43,006 bases of DNA from a virus: the IMG/VR virus record IMGVR_UViG_3300005782_000008, positions 1 through 43,006 of that record; one strand, written 5' to 3'. Below, piece after piece: positions 6,364 through 12,916 of this stretch (its first letter is position 1; each line of letters opens with the position of its first letter). The notes under the pieces were generated by a model that was given only the letters and a program-made list of their open reading frames with translations, had not been told where the DNA came from and did no database searches. The position numbers were made by a program, and so were the translations under genes.

Positions 6364-7487
6364 ACTACCACAACGACAATGAGCCGTATGTCGCAGAGTG
6401 GTTGCGCAACCTCATTGCCGCTGGCCTGATTCCCAAGGGAGACATAGATGAGCGACCAATCCAAGAAGTACAACCGCAAGACCTCACAGGCTACACGCAA
6501 TGCCACTTCTTCGCCGGAATCGCCGGCTGGCCGCTCGCCCTGCAACTCGCCGGCTGGCCCGAAGACCGCCCTGTTTGGACGGGGAGTTGTCCCTGCCAGC
6601 CGTTCTCCGTCGCCGGCAAAGGTGCTGGCACAGCCGATGCTCGGCATTTATGGCCCGCCTGGTTCAGTCTCATCAAGGAGCGCCGACCTCCAGTTATCTT
6701 TGGAGAGCAGGTTGCGGCGAAAGCTGGACGTGAATGGCTCGCTGGAGTACGCGTTGACTTGGAAACTGTGGGATATGAGGTCGGGGCCGCCGATTTGTGC
6801 GCTGCGAGCGTCGGCGCGCCGCACAGAAGGCAAAGGCTGTGGTGGGTGGCTTACGCCGAAGTGCCCGAGCGGAGGCGGACAGGCAGTCCGGAGGACTCCG
6901 GGCGGGGGTTTGCGCAAGCTGGAAGACCAAGTGCTGACGGCAGGATGGGCGACACCACGAAAAGCCGATGCAGACAAGAACATGAGGACGCGCCAAGGGG
7001 CGCTCAACGAAATGCAGAGAAAGGGTGCGAACAACGACCTTGGGACGACAGCGGCACTGGCGGGCTGGGCAACGCCAAAAGCGGCGACGGGAGATTACCA
7101 GTACCCCTCGGGCAATCACTCGAAGAAAGTGCTGAATCTGGCAGGCCAAGCGAAGTTGTCGGGATGGGCGATGCCAGCGGGCCGGGATTGGAAGGACACG
7201 CCGGGGATGGCACTAACGGGAAAGAGTCCAGACGGCTCCATTCGGGACAGGGTGGACCAGCTTCCCAGACAGGCGCATCTGGCGGACGTGGATTCTGGGC
7301 CGACTTCGATCTCATCCCCTGCGCCGATGGAACGGCGCGGCGCATTGAACCCGGAACATTCCCGCTGGCTGATGGGATTTCCAACAGAGTGGGGAAACTG
7401 CGCGCCTACGGAAACGCCATCGTCCCGCAAGTAGCGGCGGTTTTCATACGGGCAGCGATGGACCTGCGGCTGGGAGAGAGCAAGTGA
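6360..7487 (+). CDS. C5-cytosine DNA methyltransferase
   Basis: This 375-residue protein starts at GTG 6360, overlapping the previous stop. Motif I is HFFAGIAGW (about 49-57), motif IV is GSCPCQPFS with catalytic C79, motif VI is a variant GEQV in place of ENV, and motif VIII is HRRQRLWW. Motif X is LRAYGNAIVPQVA near the C-terminus. The middle (target-recognition region) is glycine/arginine-rich and repeats GMGDAxxG-like units. It probably transfers a methyl group from SAM to cytosine to protect phage DNA. The locus is unusual because another frame encodes a second plausible protein over most of its length. The 3' end carries the shared MDLRLGESK cassette. Confidence 0.9.
   Translation: MNYHNDNEPYVAEWLRNLIAAGLIPKGDIDERPIQEVQPQDLTGYTQCHFFAGIAGWPLALQLAGWPEDRPVWTGSCPCQPFSVAGKGAGTADARHLWPAWFSLIKERRPPVIFGEQVAAKAGREWLAGVRVDLETVGYEVGAADLCAASVGAPHRRQRLWWVAYAEVPERRRTGSPEDSGRGFAQAGRPSADGRMGDTTKSRCRQEHEDAPRGAQRNAEKGCEQRPWDDSGTGGLGNAKSGDGRLPVPLGQSLEESAESGRPSEVVGMGDASGPGLEGHAGDGTNGKESRRLHSGQGGPASQTGASGGRGFWADFDLIPCADGTARRIEPGTFPLADGISNRVGKLRAYGNAIVPQVAAVFIRAAMDLRLGESK
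6448..7434 (+). CDS. Nested gene inside the cytosine methyltransferase, different frame
   Basis: This frame encodes 328 residues entirely within the methyltransferase gene. It has its own ATG 6448 with a good site (AAGGGAGA at 6436-6442, spacing about 5). The product looks like real protein: EYALTWKLWDM, ICALRASARR, four GW-x-(T/M)P units (GGWLTPK, AGWATPRK, AGWATPKA, SGWAMPAG) and an ending LNPEHSRWLMGFPTEW. From memory, similar GWxTP plus WLMGxPxEW proteins occur with phage cytosine methyltransferases, so conserved dual coding is suspected. Function is unknown. The alternative is that only remnants of an ancestral C-terminal region persist in this frame. Confidence 0.55.
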   Translation: MSDQSKKYNRKTSQATRNATSSPESPAGRSPCNSPAGPKTALFGRGVVPASRSPSPAKVLAQPMLGIYGPPGSVSSRSADLQLSLESRLRRKLDVNGSLEYALTWKLWDMRSGPPICALRASARRTEGKGCGGWLTPKCPSGGGQAVRRTPGGGLRKLEDQVLTAGWATPRKADADKNMRTRQGALNEMQRKGANNDLGTTAALAGWATPKAATGDYQYPSGNHSKKVLNLAGQAKLSGWAMPAGRDWKDTPGMALTGKSPDGSIRDRVDQLPRQAHLADVDSGPTSISSPAPMERRGALNPEHSRWLMGFPTEWGNCAPTETPSSRK

Positions 7488-8452
7488 ACTGGCGCGTTAT
7501 CCATGGTGATGTGCTCGACGGCCTGCGGTCGCTCGAAGCCGAATCCGTCCAGTGCGTCGTTACGTCACCGCCATACTGGGGACTTCGAGATTATGGCGTT
7601 GATGGGCAAATCGGGTTGGAAAAGACACCCGAAGAGTGGGTTGATAAGATGGTCGCCGTCTTCCGCGAAGTGCGCCGCGTGCTGCGGAAGGACGGGACCG
7701 TGTGGTTGAACGTAGGTGATGGTTATGTTGGGGCGGGACATGGGCCAGGTGGCAAGGGTGATGAACACGGACAAAGAGTCCGTCGGCCTACTCCAGCAAA
7801 GGGAACAAATCTCAAGCCCAAAAACCTGATGATGATGCCGGCACGATTGGCGCTGGCGTTGCAAGCAGACGGCTGGTGGCTGCGGAGTGACATCATCTGG
7901 GCGAAGCCGAACCCGACGCCGGAAAGCGTGACGGACCGGCCTACGAGCAGTCACGAGCACGTCTTCCTGTTGGCGAAGGCGGCGAGATATTTCTACGATG
8001 CGGACGCAGTGAGGGAAACACTTGTCGGAACAATTCACAAGCCTGGGAATAACTTTCATCCTGATAAGGTGCGTGGTCCCAATGCCCGTGGGGGGCATAG
8101 CCAGTGGGAAGACACAAAGGATAGGGCGTGGGGTAACCCCGCCGGCCGCAATCTCCGCAACGTCTGGACTATCCCGACACAGCCTTATCCAGAGGCGCAT
8201 TTCGCCACGTACCCGGAGCGATTGGTGGAACCGTGTATCAAGGCGGGAAGCAAGTTAGACGACACGGTGCTCGACCCGTTTTGCGGGAGCGGTACTACCG
8301 GCGTGGTGGCGCTCAAACTCGGGCGCGCCTTCATCGGCATAGAACTGAAAGAAGAATATGTGCGGCTCGCGGAGAAGCGAATCGGACGCGCGATGCCGCT
8401 GTTCGCGAACGCTGACCTGGGATGGAGGGGAAGTGATGGACGAGAACGCTGA
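7484..8452 (+). CDS. Site-specific amino-DNA methyltransferase (N6-A or N4-C)
   Basis: This 322-residue protein starts at GTG 7484 within the repeated GAGCAAGTGA cassette. Motif IV TSPPYWG lies at 27-33 and motif I DPFCGSGTTG at 264-273, in the order catalytic motif before SAM motif (beta class). Further family blocks are WLRSDIIWAKPNPTPESV and HFATYPERLVEPCI. SPPY occurs in both N4-cytosine and N6-adenine enzymes, so the base cannot be decided. With the cytosine methyltransferase it probably protects phage DNA from restriction; no partner endonuclease is present. Confidence 0.9.
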   Translation: MNWRVIHGDVLDGLRSLEAESVQCVVTSPPYWGLRDYGVDGQIGLEKTPEEWVDKMVAVFREVRRVLRKDGTVWLNVGDGYVGAGHGPGGKGDEHGQRVRRPTPAKGTNLKPKNLMMMPARLALALQADGWWLRSDIIWAKPNPTPESVTDRPTSSHEHVFLLAKAARYFYDADAVRETLVGTIHKPGNNFHPDKVRGPNARGGHSQWEDTKDRAWGNPAGRNLRNVWTIPTQPYPEAHFATYPERLVEPCIKAGSKLDDTVLDPFCGSGTTGVVALKLGRAFIGIELKEEYVRLAEKRIGRAMPLFANADLGWRGSDGRER

Positions 8453-8873
8453 ACTTGAACGCGTGCGAGAGATCATCGCGGACCTCGTGGCACAAGATTG
8501 TACTCGGCCTGGCTATGCCGATGAACTCGATAGCCGTGGTCATGCGGCATACGCCGACGCTATGAGATATTTGGCTGCCTGCGGTCGCGTGACAATCAGA
8601 GATGAATTGTGGCACAAGTGGGCGGCGGCTGATAGGCAATTGGGTGAAAGGGGGGAAGTGATGGATGAAAAGACGTACTGCCGCGACTGCAAACACTGGC
8701 GGCTAATCGGCGAGACAACCCATCCGGAACGTCACGCGACTTGGGGCGAATGTCTCGCGGAAATACCATACGCGGTGCACATCGGAGATGGCGGTTGGAG
8801 CCTCATGGAAGATTGTGATGGCCATTGGTGCCGGGCGTTCGAGGCCAAGGACGCACAAGGAGACGAAAGATGA
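8436..8873 (+). CDS. Hypothetical protein with CRDCK-type Cys domain and a second internal start
   Basis: This 145-residue protein starts at ATG 8436 after GGAGGGGAAGTG. Residues 1-70 are helical and unrecognised (MDENAELERVREIIADLVAQD). Residues 76-145 repeat the small Cys family seen at 4422: CRDCKHW, WGEC, CDGHWCRAF. An in-frame ATG at 8661 at the start of this domain is preceded by the same GGGGAAGTG context as the main start, so the domain may also be made alone. It looks like a fusion of a helical protein to a formerly separate gene. Confidence 0.6.
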   Translation: MDENAELERVREIIADLVAQDCTRPGYADELDSRGHAAYADAMRYLAACGRVTIRDELWHKWAAADRQLGERGEVMDEKTYCRDCKHWRLIGETTHPERHATWGECLAEIPYAVHIGDGGWSLMEDCDGHWCRAFEAKDAQGDER

Positions 8874-9241
8874 AAACCATGCACCAGACTTTTGAGAGTG
8901 ACGATGGGTTCGGCGAACGGCAACTTGATTTTGCCGTTGAGGGCGACACCATAATTGTTGGGGAAGAATTTGAAGCGCACATACCGTCCTACGCTGCGGC
9001 CCGGTCGAGGCGTTCTGTTATTCATTTGCTGGAACATGAGGCCCGCTGGCTGCGCGACCAGATTGACGTGGCGCTGGGGGAGGGAAAGCCATGGGCGGAG
9101 CAATGTGCCAAACTCATTGAGCAAGCCCAAGCGCTTCTCTTGCGCAACGCAGAGCCGGATTCGTTGGGCTTCTGCACAAAACGGACGAGCGCACTAGCCG
9201 GCACTTTAGAAGATGTAGCCCTAATGGTGCGCGGGGAATGA
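8870..9241 (+). CDS. Hypothetical protein
   Basis: This 123-residue protein starts in an ATGA overlap after AAGGAGACGAAAG. The N-terminal 40 residues are beta-rich and acidic (FGERQLDFAVEGDTIIVGEEFEAHI), then helices follow (SVIHLLEHEARWLRDQIDVAL). It is not recognised. The next gene is separated by about 40 bases, with a purine-rich ribosome site and nothing else visible. Confidence 0.55.
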   Translation: MKTMHQTFESDDGFGERQLDFAVEGDTIIVGEEFEAHIPSYAAARSRRSVIHLLEHEARWLRDQIDVALGEGKPWAEQCAKLIEQAQALLLRNAEPDSLGFCTKRTSALAGTLEDVALMVRGE

Positions 9242-9282
9242 GGCGCAAGATGTGTGGCGTATAGGGGAGAAGAAGAAAGGGG

Positions 9283-9543
9283 ATGGAAATGACTGTATGG
9301 GCTGTATGGCATAATGCGCACCTGGAAACCTATCTTCTCGGCCTGTACTTCACGCAAGCGCGAGCACGCGGGAAGATGCTGGAGTGGGTGAAAAACGAAA
9401 ACACGAACATCGCAAGGATACAGCGAAAATGGGCCGAACAGGGAAGAGAATATTCTGTGACTCTCTACGAGAAAATCAACGCCGACGATTGGGAGAGTGA
9501 GCTGGACAGCGTGTCAGTTCGTGAAGTGGAGGTGAAAGAATGA
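9283..9543 (+). CDS. Hypothetical protein
   Basis: The protein has 84-86 residues; starts at 9283 and 9289 are both possible, the second being better spaced from GAAGAAAGGGG. The sequence MTVWAVWHNAHLETYLLGLYFTQARARGKM has an N-terminal strand then a helix, with an acidic C-terminus. No family is recognised. Its stop overlaps the next start as ATGA. Confidence 0.5.
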   Translation: MEMTVWAVWHNAHLETYLLGLYFTQARARGKMLEWVKNENTNIARIQRKWAEQGREYSVTLYEKINADDWESELDSVSVREVEVKE

Positions 9544-9782
9544 GCGAACGACGATACGGACAGTGGGCGGGCGACCCCAAGGGCACAGCAGAAGACCCTG
9601 CGCGGTGCATTGCGGAGGTGTACCCGGGGGCTGCTGCGCATACCTGGATCCCGCATCAATGCCGCCGCAAACGCGGGCATGGCCCAGGTGGCTTGTTCTG
9701 CAAGCAGCACGGGAAGAAACAACAGGAGCTTATGGATAGAGTCCATGATGTGTTTACGGCAGAGGTGTTTCCGCGCGGCTGA
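9540..9782 (+). CDS. Small Cys/His protein (GGLFCKQHGK family)
   Basis: This 80-residue protein holds C23, then HQCRRKRGHGPGGLFCKQHGKK, a Cys/His set able to bind zinc. From memory the GG-(L/Y)-(F/Y)-C-KQHAK pattern is common in small phage proteins of unknown function. It starts in an ATGA overlap with the gene before it. Confidence 0.6.
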   Translation: MSERRYGQWAGDPKGTAEDPARCIAEVYPGAAAHTWIPHQCRRKRGHGPGGLFCKQHGKKQQELMDRVHDVFTAEVFPRG

Positions 9783-9798
9783 ACGAGGAGGCGAAGCC

Positions 9799-10452
9799 AT
9801 GACCAAAGGCATACCCATGTGCGCAAGCAACGTGCTGGCGCTGCTGAACACCGCGATCAGATTGACGCGGCGCTGGAAGTTCAACGAGCCTGCGCCGATT
9901 GATCCGAGCAAGCCGTTCAAGTCGCAGACGCGGCGGATCAAAAAGAACCAGCACTGCATCAGTTGTGGAAACAACTGTTACAAGCCGCCTTATGCTGTCG
10001 GCGATGTGCTGTACGTGAGGGAGGCGCTGCGGCCTTATCCCTGGTTGACCGGAAGTCTGAAGACCGACGGGATCGCTTACGCAGCGGGGTACAACGCGGA
10101 ACGCCATCCCGTAGCTTCCGCTGAACCCTGGCCGTGGAAAGTAAATTACCTCCCCTCCATTTTCATGCCGCGCCGCCTTGCGCGCATCTGGCTCCGCGTG
10201 ACGAGGGTGAGGGAAGAGCGACTATTAGACATCACAGAAGAGGACATCGTGTGCGAAGGCTTGCCGCCGAACTGGGCTGATGCAGTAGAATTTGCCCGCG
10301 AGATATACGGCGACTGTGACGGGCTACGGGCCGATGAACCGCGAGACTGGTATATGACCTTGTGGAATGGCTTGCACGGCAAAGACGCATGGGAACAGAA
10401 CCCGCTCGTGTGGGTCGTGGAGTTCGTGAGGATACGGGAGGACAGAGCGTGA
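9799..10452 (+). CDS. ASCH-like phage protein
   Basis: The protein has 217 residues from ATG 9799, which follows GAGGAGGCGAAGCC. It carries blocks typical of phage ASCH-related proteins: FKSQTRRI near residue 40, VGDVLYVREALRPYPW, LPSIFMPRRLARIWLRVTRV, LLDITEEDIVCEGL, LWNGLHG and NPLVWVVEFVRI at the end. A CISCGNNC motif is inserted after QTRRIKK. ASCH-fold proteins bind RNA or act on modified nucleosides; relatives in phages have been annotated loosely as morphogenetic. The precise role is unknown. Confidence 0.7.
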   Translation: MTKGIPMCASNVLALLNTAIRLTRRWKFNEPAPIDPSKPFKSQTRRIKKNQHCISCGNNCYKPPYAVGDVLYVREALRPYPWLTGSLKTDGIAYAAGYNAERHPVASAEPWPWKVNYLPSIFMPRRLARIWLRVTRVREERLLDITEEDIVCEGLPPNWADAVEFAREIYGDCDGLRADEPRDWYMTLWNGLHGKDAWEQNPLVWVVEFVRIREDRA

Positions 10453-10685
10453 CCTTCAATCGTGAAGCATACCGCGAATTCGTCGTAGACGCCCGCAGGC
10501 GAGACCTGTTTTGTGATGTCGGTAAACTGCGGAAGGCTCTTGCAAAAAAGACATGGGATGTTGACGATCTTGAACGATGTGTCCGGGAGGTTGAAGAACG
10601 CTACGACAACATGCGGTATGACATAGAGGAACTGCATCGTGTGGTGAGCATTTTTCTACGTCACCAGAAGGAGGACGAAGCGTGA
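10449..10685 (+). CDS. Small helical hypothetical protein
   Basis: This 78-residue protein starts at GTG 10449 within the preceding stop, after GGGAGGACAGAGC. It is charged and helical, with a likely coiled coil (LERCVREVEERYDNMRYDIEELHRVV). It ends KEDEA, encoded by a 20-base cassette (10667-10686) that also provides the next ribosome site and GTG start. Function is unknown. Confidence 0.55.
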   Translation: MTFNREAYREFVVDARRRDLFCDVGKLRKALAKKTWDVDDLERCVREVEERYDNMRYDIEELHRVVSIFLRHQKEDEA

Positions 10686-10936
10686 AATGTTATGTGGCGA
10701 TAGGAACGGTGGCGGTGGTGTTTCTCGCGGAGGACGACAAAGAGGCCAAATGGCGAGCAGGGCATTGGCTGGAAGAAGAGCTGGGCAACAACGACTTCCA
10801 AGATGGGACTGTGGATGTGTGCCGAGCAACAAAAGCGAAGGTGTCTAGGGTTGGGTGGTCAGGCGGCGACCTTGTCTATGGCATTCAGCGCGAAGACATA
10901 ACGGTTGCGGAAGCGCTGAAGGAGGACGAAGCGTGA
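10682..10936 (+). CDS. Small hypothetical protein
   Basis: This 84-residue protein starts at GTG 10682 after AAGGAGGACGAAGC. It has a hydrophobic N-terminal strand (CYVAIGTVAVVFLAEDD), then a helix with KWRAGHWLEEEL, and a beta-rich end. It ends LKEDEA through a second copy of the same stop/start cassette (10918-10937). No family is recognised. Confidence 0.55.
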   Translation: MKCYVAIGTVAVVFLAEDDKEAKWRAGHWLEEELGNNDFQDGTVDVCRATKAKVSRVGWSGGDLVYGIQREDITVAEALKEDEA

Positions 10937-11142
10937 AGATTGACGGCGTGGAAGTGGAGAAGATAGTGGTGAAGATGTGGGCTGCGTGGGATTGCCCTTT
11001 CCGGGAGGGAGGCTGCTACTGCGGCGTTGATAGCGGGCCGACTGGCTGCGACCTGGGCGACCACGATGAACCGCCCACAGACTGTCCGCTCCGCGAGCGC
11101 GCGCTGCTGGTGGTGTTGGAGGAGGATGGTGAGCAAACATGA
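10933..11142 (+). CDS. Small Cys-rich hypothetical protein
   Basis: The protein has 69 residues from GTG 10933. A central cysteine cluster (CPFREGGCYCG, GCDLGD, DCPLRE) suggests a metal site. The start is supported by the AAGGAGGACGAAGC cassette, and the stop overlaps the next start as ATGA. Function is unknown. Confidence 0.5.
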   Translation: MKIDGVEVEKIVVKMWAAWDCPFREGGCYCGVDSGPTGCDLGDHDEPPTDCPLRERALLVVLEEDGEQT

Positions 11143-11906
11143 CTGACCAGCGCCGGCTTATCCTCCACCTCGCAGAGAAATACAAGAACATCGCCATGCT
11201 CTGCCCACTCTACAAGAACCTTCCCGCGCCCGCGCACGAAAGCATTGTTGCTCTTGCTGTCACGCTCTCGCGGGGCGGCATGAACCTCGTGCCATTCCAC
11301 GTCAAACATACCTGCATTGTTCCTGCCCGCAATCTGCTTGTAAAGCATTTCGTTGAGAAGCACCGCAACAAGCGCCCTTACGATTTGGCTTTCTGGCTGG
11401 ATTCCGACCATGTGTTCAAGGTAGATGATTTCTTTGCGCTCTTGCACCACTACGATACGTTCCCTGGTAGCACGCTATCCGCCACCTATTATGCCCGCAC
11501 GTTTACAGATGACGACGGCCGTCTCGACACGCATATCTGCGCCTATTCCGAAACGACCAAGGGACGCTACACGCACATGGTACATGGGGCGCGCGAGAGC
11601 GGAGCAATCATCAAGGTTGATGCTGCGGGATTGGGCTTCTGCTTCTGTGCTCCGCAAGTCCTGTGCGATGTGTGGGATAGGTACGGCCTCAAGCAGTTCA
11701 TGCCGGTGCTCCAAGGCGGCAAGCACGATGGGTTCGCGCCGGGCGAAGACTTTACGTGGTGGAAGAAAGTCCGCAAGTGCGGATACGATGTGTACCTGGA
11801 CACTACAGTCGTGGTGGGCCATTGCGGGGGTGTCATCTATGGGCCGAAAGAGGAGAACGAAACCGATGCAGATAGAGCTACCGAAGCTGGTAACGAATTA
11901 CAATAA
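11139..11906 (+). CDS. GT-A-like glycosyltransferase
   Basis: This 255-residue protein has no signal peptide. It shows PLYKNLPAPAHESIVAL, then the VPARNLLVKHFV block and AFWLDSDHVF with the DxD-type motif at 87-91, followed by VDAAGLGFCFC and GEDFTWWKKVRKCG. This series is typical of phage GT-A-fold enzymes that use nucleotide sugars. The acceptor could be DNA, virion protein or a cell-surface glycan; the sequence does not decide. The next gene is a paralogue overlapping its last 41 bases. The position next to DNA-modifying genes makes a DNA acceptor conceivable. Confidence 0.7.
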   Translation: MTDQRRLILHLAEKYKNIAMLCPLYKNLPAPAHESIVALAVTLSRGGMNLVPFHVKHTCIVPARNLLVKHFVEKHRNKRPYDLAFWLDSDHVFKVDDFFALLHHYDTFPGSTLSATYYARTFTDDDGRLDTHICAYSETTKGRYTHMVHGARESGAIIKVDAAGLGFCFCAPQVLCDVWDRYGLKQFMPVLQGGKHDGFAPGEDFTWWKKVRKCGYDVYLDTTVVVGHCGGVIYGPKEENETDADRATEAGNELQ

Positions 11907-12561
11907 GCTTGTCATGCTTATCCCACTCTACGGGTGCATCCCGAGTGCAACCGCGATGAGCCTGCTCTCGCTCCAGAACGCCCTGCTCGCGCTCGGCTTC
12001 CGGCTCTCGCTGATTATGACCGACATGACCACGGTGGCACAAGCCCGCAACCTGATGGCAAAGCATATCGCGGCCAAAGCGGACAAGTACGACTTGGTGA
12101 TGTGGCTTGACTCCGATCAGACGCTCTCCCTTGAGCAATTTCTCATGCTGCTCCAGATATTCCACGCGCTGAAGCCCACCGATATTCTCTCGCCCAAGAT
12201 ACTCGGGAAAGCCCTGGATGCGCCCTACACCAACGGGATGTGGGTTACAGAAGACCAGCGCTTCAACCTGGTTCCGCCGACCGCCACAGGGCTGATTGAA
12301 GTGGACGCCGTGGGGTTCGGCTGTGTGCTCATGTGCCCGGCGATCCTGGCCCGAATGCAGGAAGCGCACCCACACCAGTTCTGTCCGGAGCTTGTAAACG
12401 ATGTCACGGGCATTGTGGGCGAAGATGTGACGTGGTGCTGGAAACTCAAGAAGCTCGCACCCGAGACGCGGTTCTTCTACGCGGCTGACATTTGCATCGG
12501 GCATGTCGGCGCGGAAGTGGGCGAAAACGTGGTGAAGTTGTTGAAAGGAAAAGGCAAATGA
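11866..12561 (+). CDS. GT-A-like glycosyltransferase, paralogue of the preceding gene
   Basis: The protein has 231 residues from ATG 11866 after GAGGAGAACGAAACCG. The order of motifs matches the gene at 11139: IPLYGCIPSA, VAQARNLMAKHI, VMWLDSDQTL (81-85), VDAVGFGCVLM and GEDVTWCWKLKK. The pair probably arose by duplication and may act in sequence on one acceptor. The last codons (VKLLKGKGK) form a cassette that recurs as an orphan fragment at 12806. Confidence is high for the fold, low for the substrate. Confidence 0.7.
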   Translation: MQIELPKLVTNYNKLVMLIPLYGCIPSATAMSLLSLQNALLALGFRLSLIMTDMTTVAQARNLMAKHIAAKADKYDLVMWLDSDQTLSLEQFLMLLQIFHALKPTDILSPKILGKALDAPYTNGMWVTEDQRFNLVPPTATGLIEVDAVGFGCVLMCPAILARMQEAHPHQFCPELVNDVTGIVGEDVTWCWKLKKLAPETRFFYAADICIGHVGAEVGENVVKLLKGKGK

Positions 12562-12809
12562 AGATAATCGAAGATGGAGGAGATGAAGACGCACGTAAGC
12601 TATGCCAATTGAGCGCGGGCGATGTCTTCTTGGCCCAACCAAACGACAGTGAAGTGTATCATGCTTACATGAAAATTCACTCTGATTTTGAGGGGCTTAT
12701 AGCGAACGTAGTGAGACTTGGAGATGGTTCGTCTGACAGGTGGGACCAGGAAGTCACTGTCAAGCGGGTGCCCAATGCCGCGCTGACACTGTATCCAAAA
12801 ACAAGGTGA
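12558..12809 (+). CDS. Small hypothetical protein
   Basis: This 83-residue protein starts in an ATGA overlap after AAAGGAAAAGGCAA. The central region (AGDVFLAQPNDSEVYHAYMKIHS) is probably beta-rich; the end is basic. It is not recognised. It is the last clearly intact gene of the plus arm; a fragment resembling the 3' end of the upstream glycosyltransferase follows. Confidence 0.5.
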   Translation: MKIIEDGGDEDARKLCQLSAGDVFLAQPNDSEVYHAYMKIHSDFEGLIANVVRLGDGSSDRWDQEVTVKRVPNAALTLYPKTR

Positions 12810-12916
12810 AGTTGCTCAAGGAGGGCAAGAAATGAGCCGTTCTTGCCACAAAGCACTGAAATCGCCGCTATGGGGCCATACAGCCCCGTCACGCGATTCT
12901 GGCATTTTCACTGTGG
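12806..12916 (+). pseudogene. Arm junction with orphan gene-end fragment and a questionable start
   Basis: Bases 12806-12835 encode VKLLKEGKK and a stop, a near-copy of the glycosyltransferase end at 12532-12561 (VKLLKGKGK), but without the rest of the gene. It is followed by ATG 12832 with a strong site (AAGGAGGGCAAGAA). That frame runs to 13458, but beyond base 12916 it lies antisense to a clear glycosyltransferase and has shadow-like composition. The junction probably records loss of a gene where the two arms converge. Confidence 0.45.
12872..12887. terminator. Hairpin between the convergent arms (weak terminator candidate)
   Basis: GGGGC (12872-12876) and GCCCC (12883-12887) form a 5-bp stem with loop CATACA. 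The site lies at the convergence of the plus and minus arms, where a bidirectional terminator is expected. No good T-run follows on either strand, so support is positional. Confidence 0.3.
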
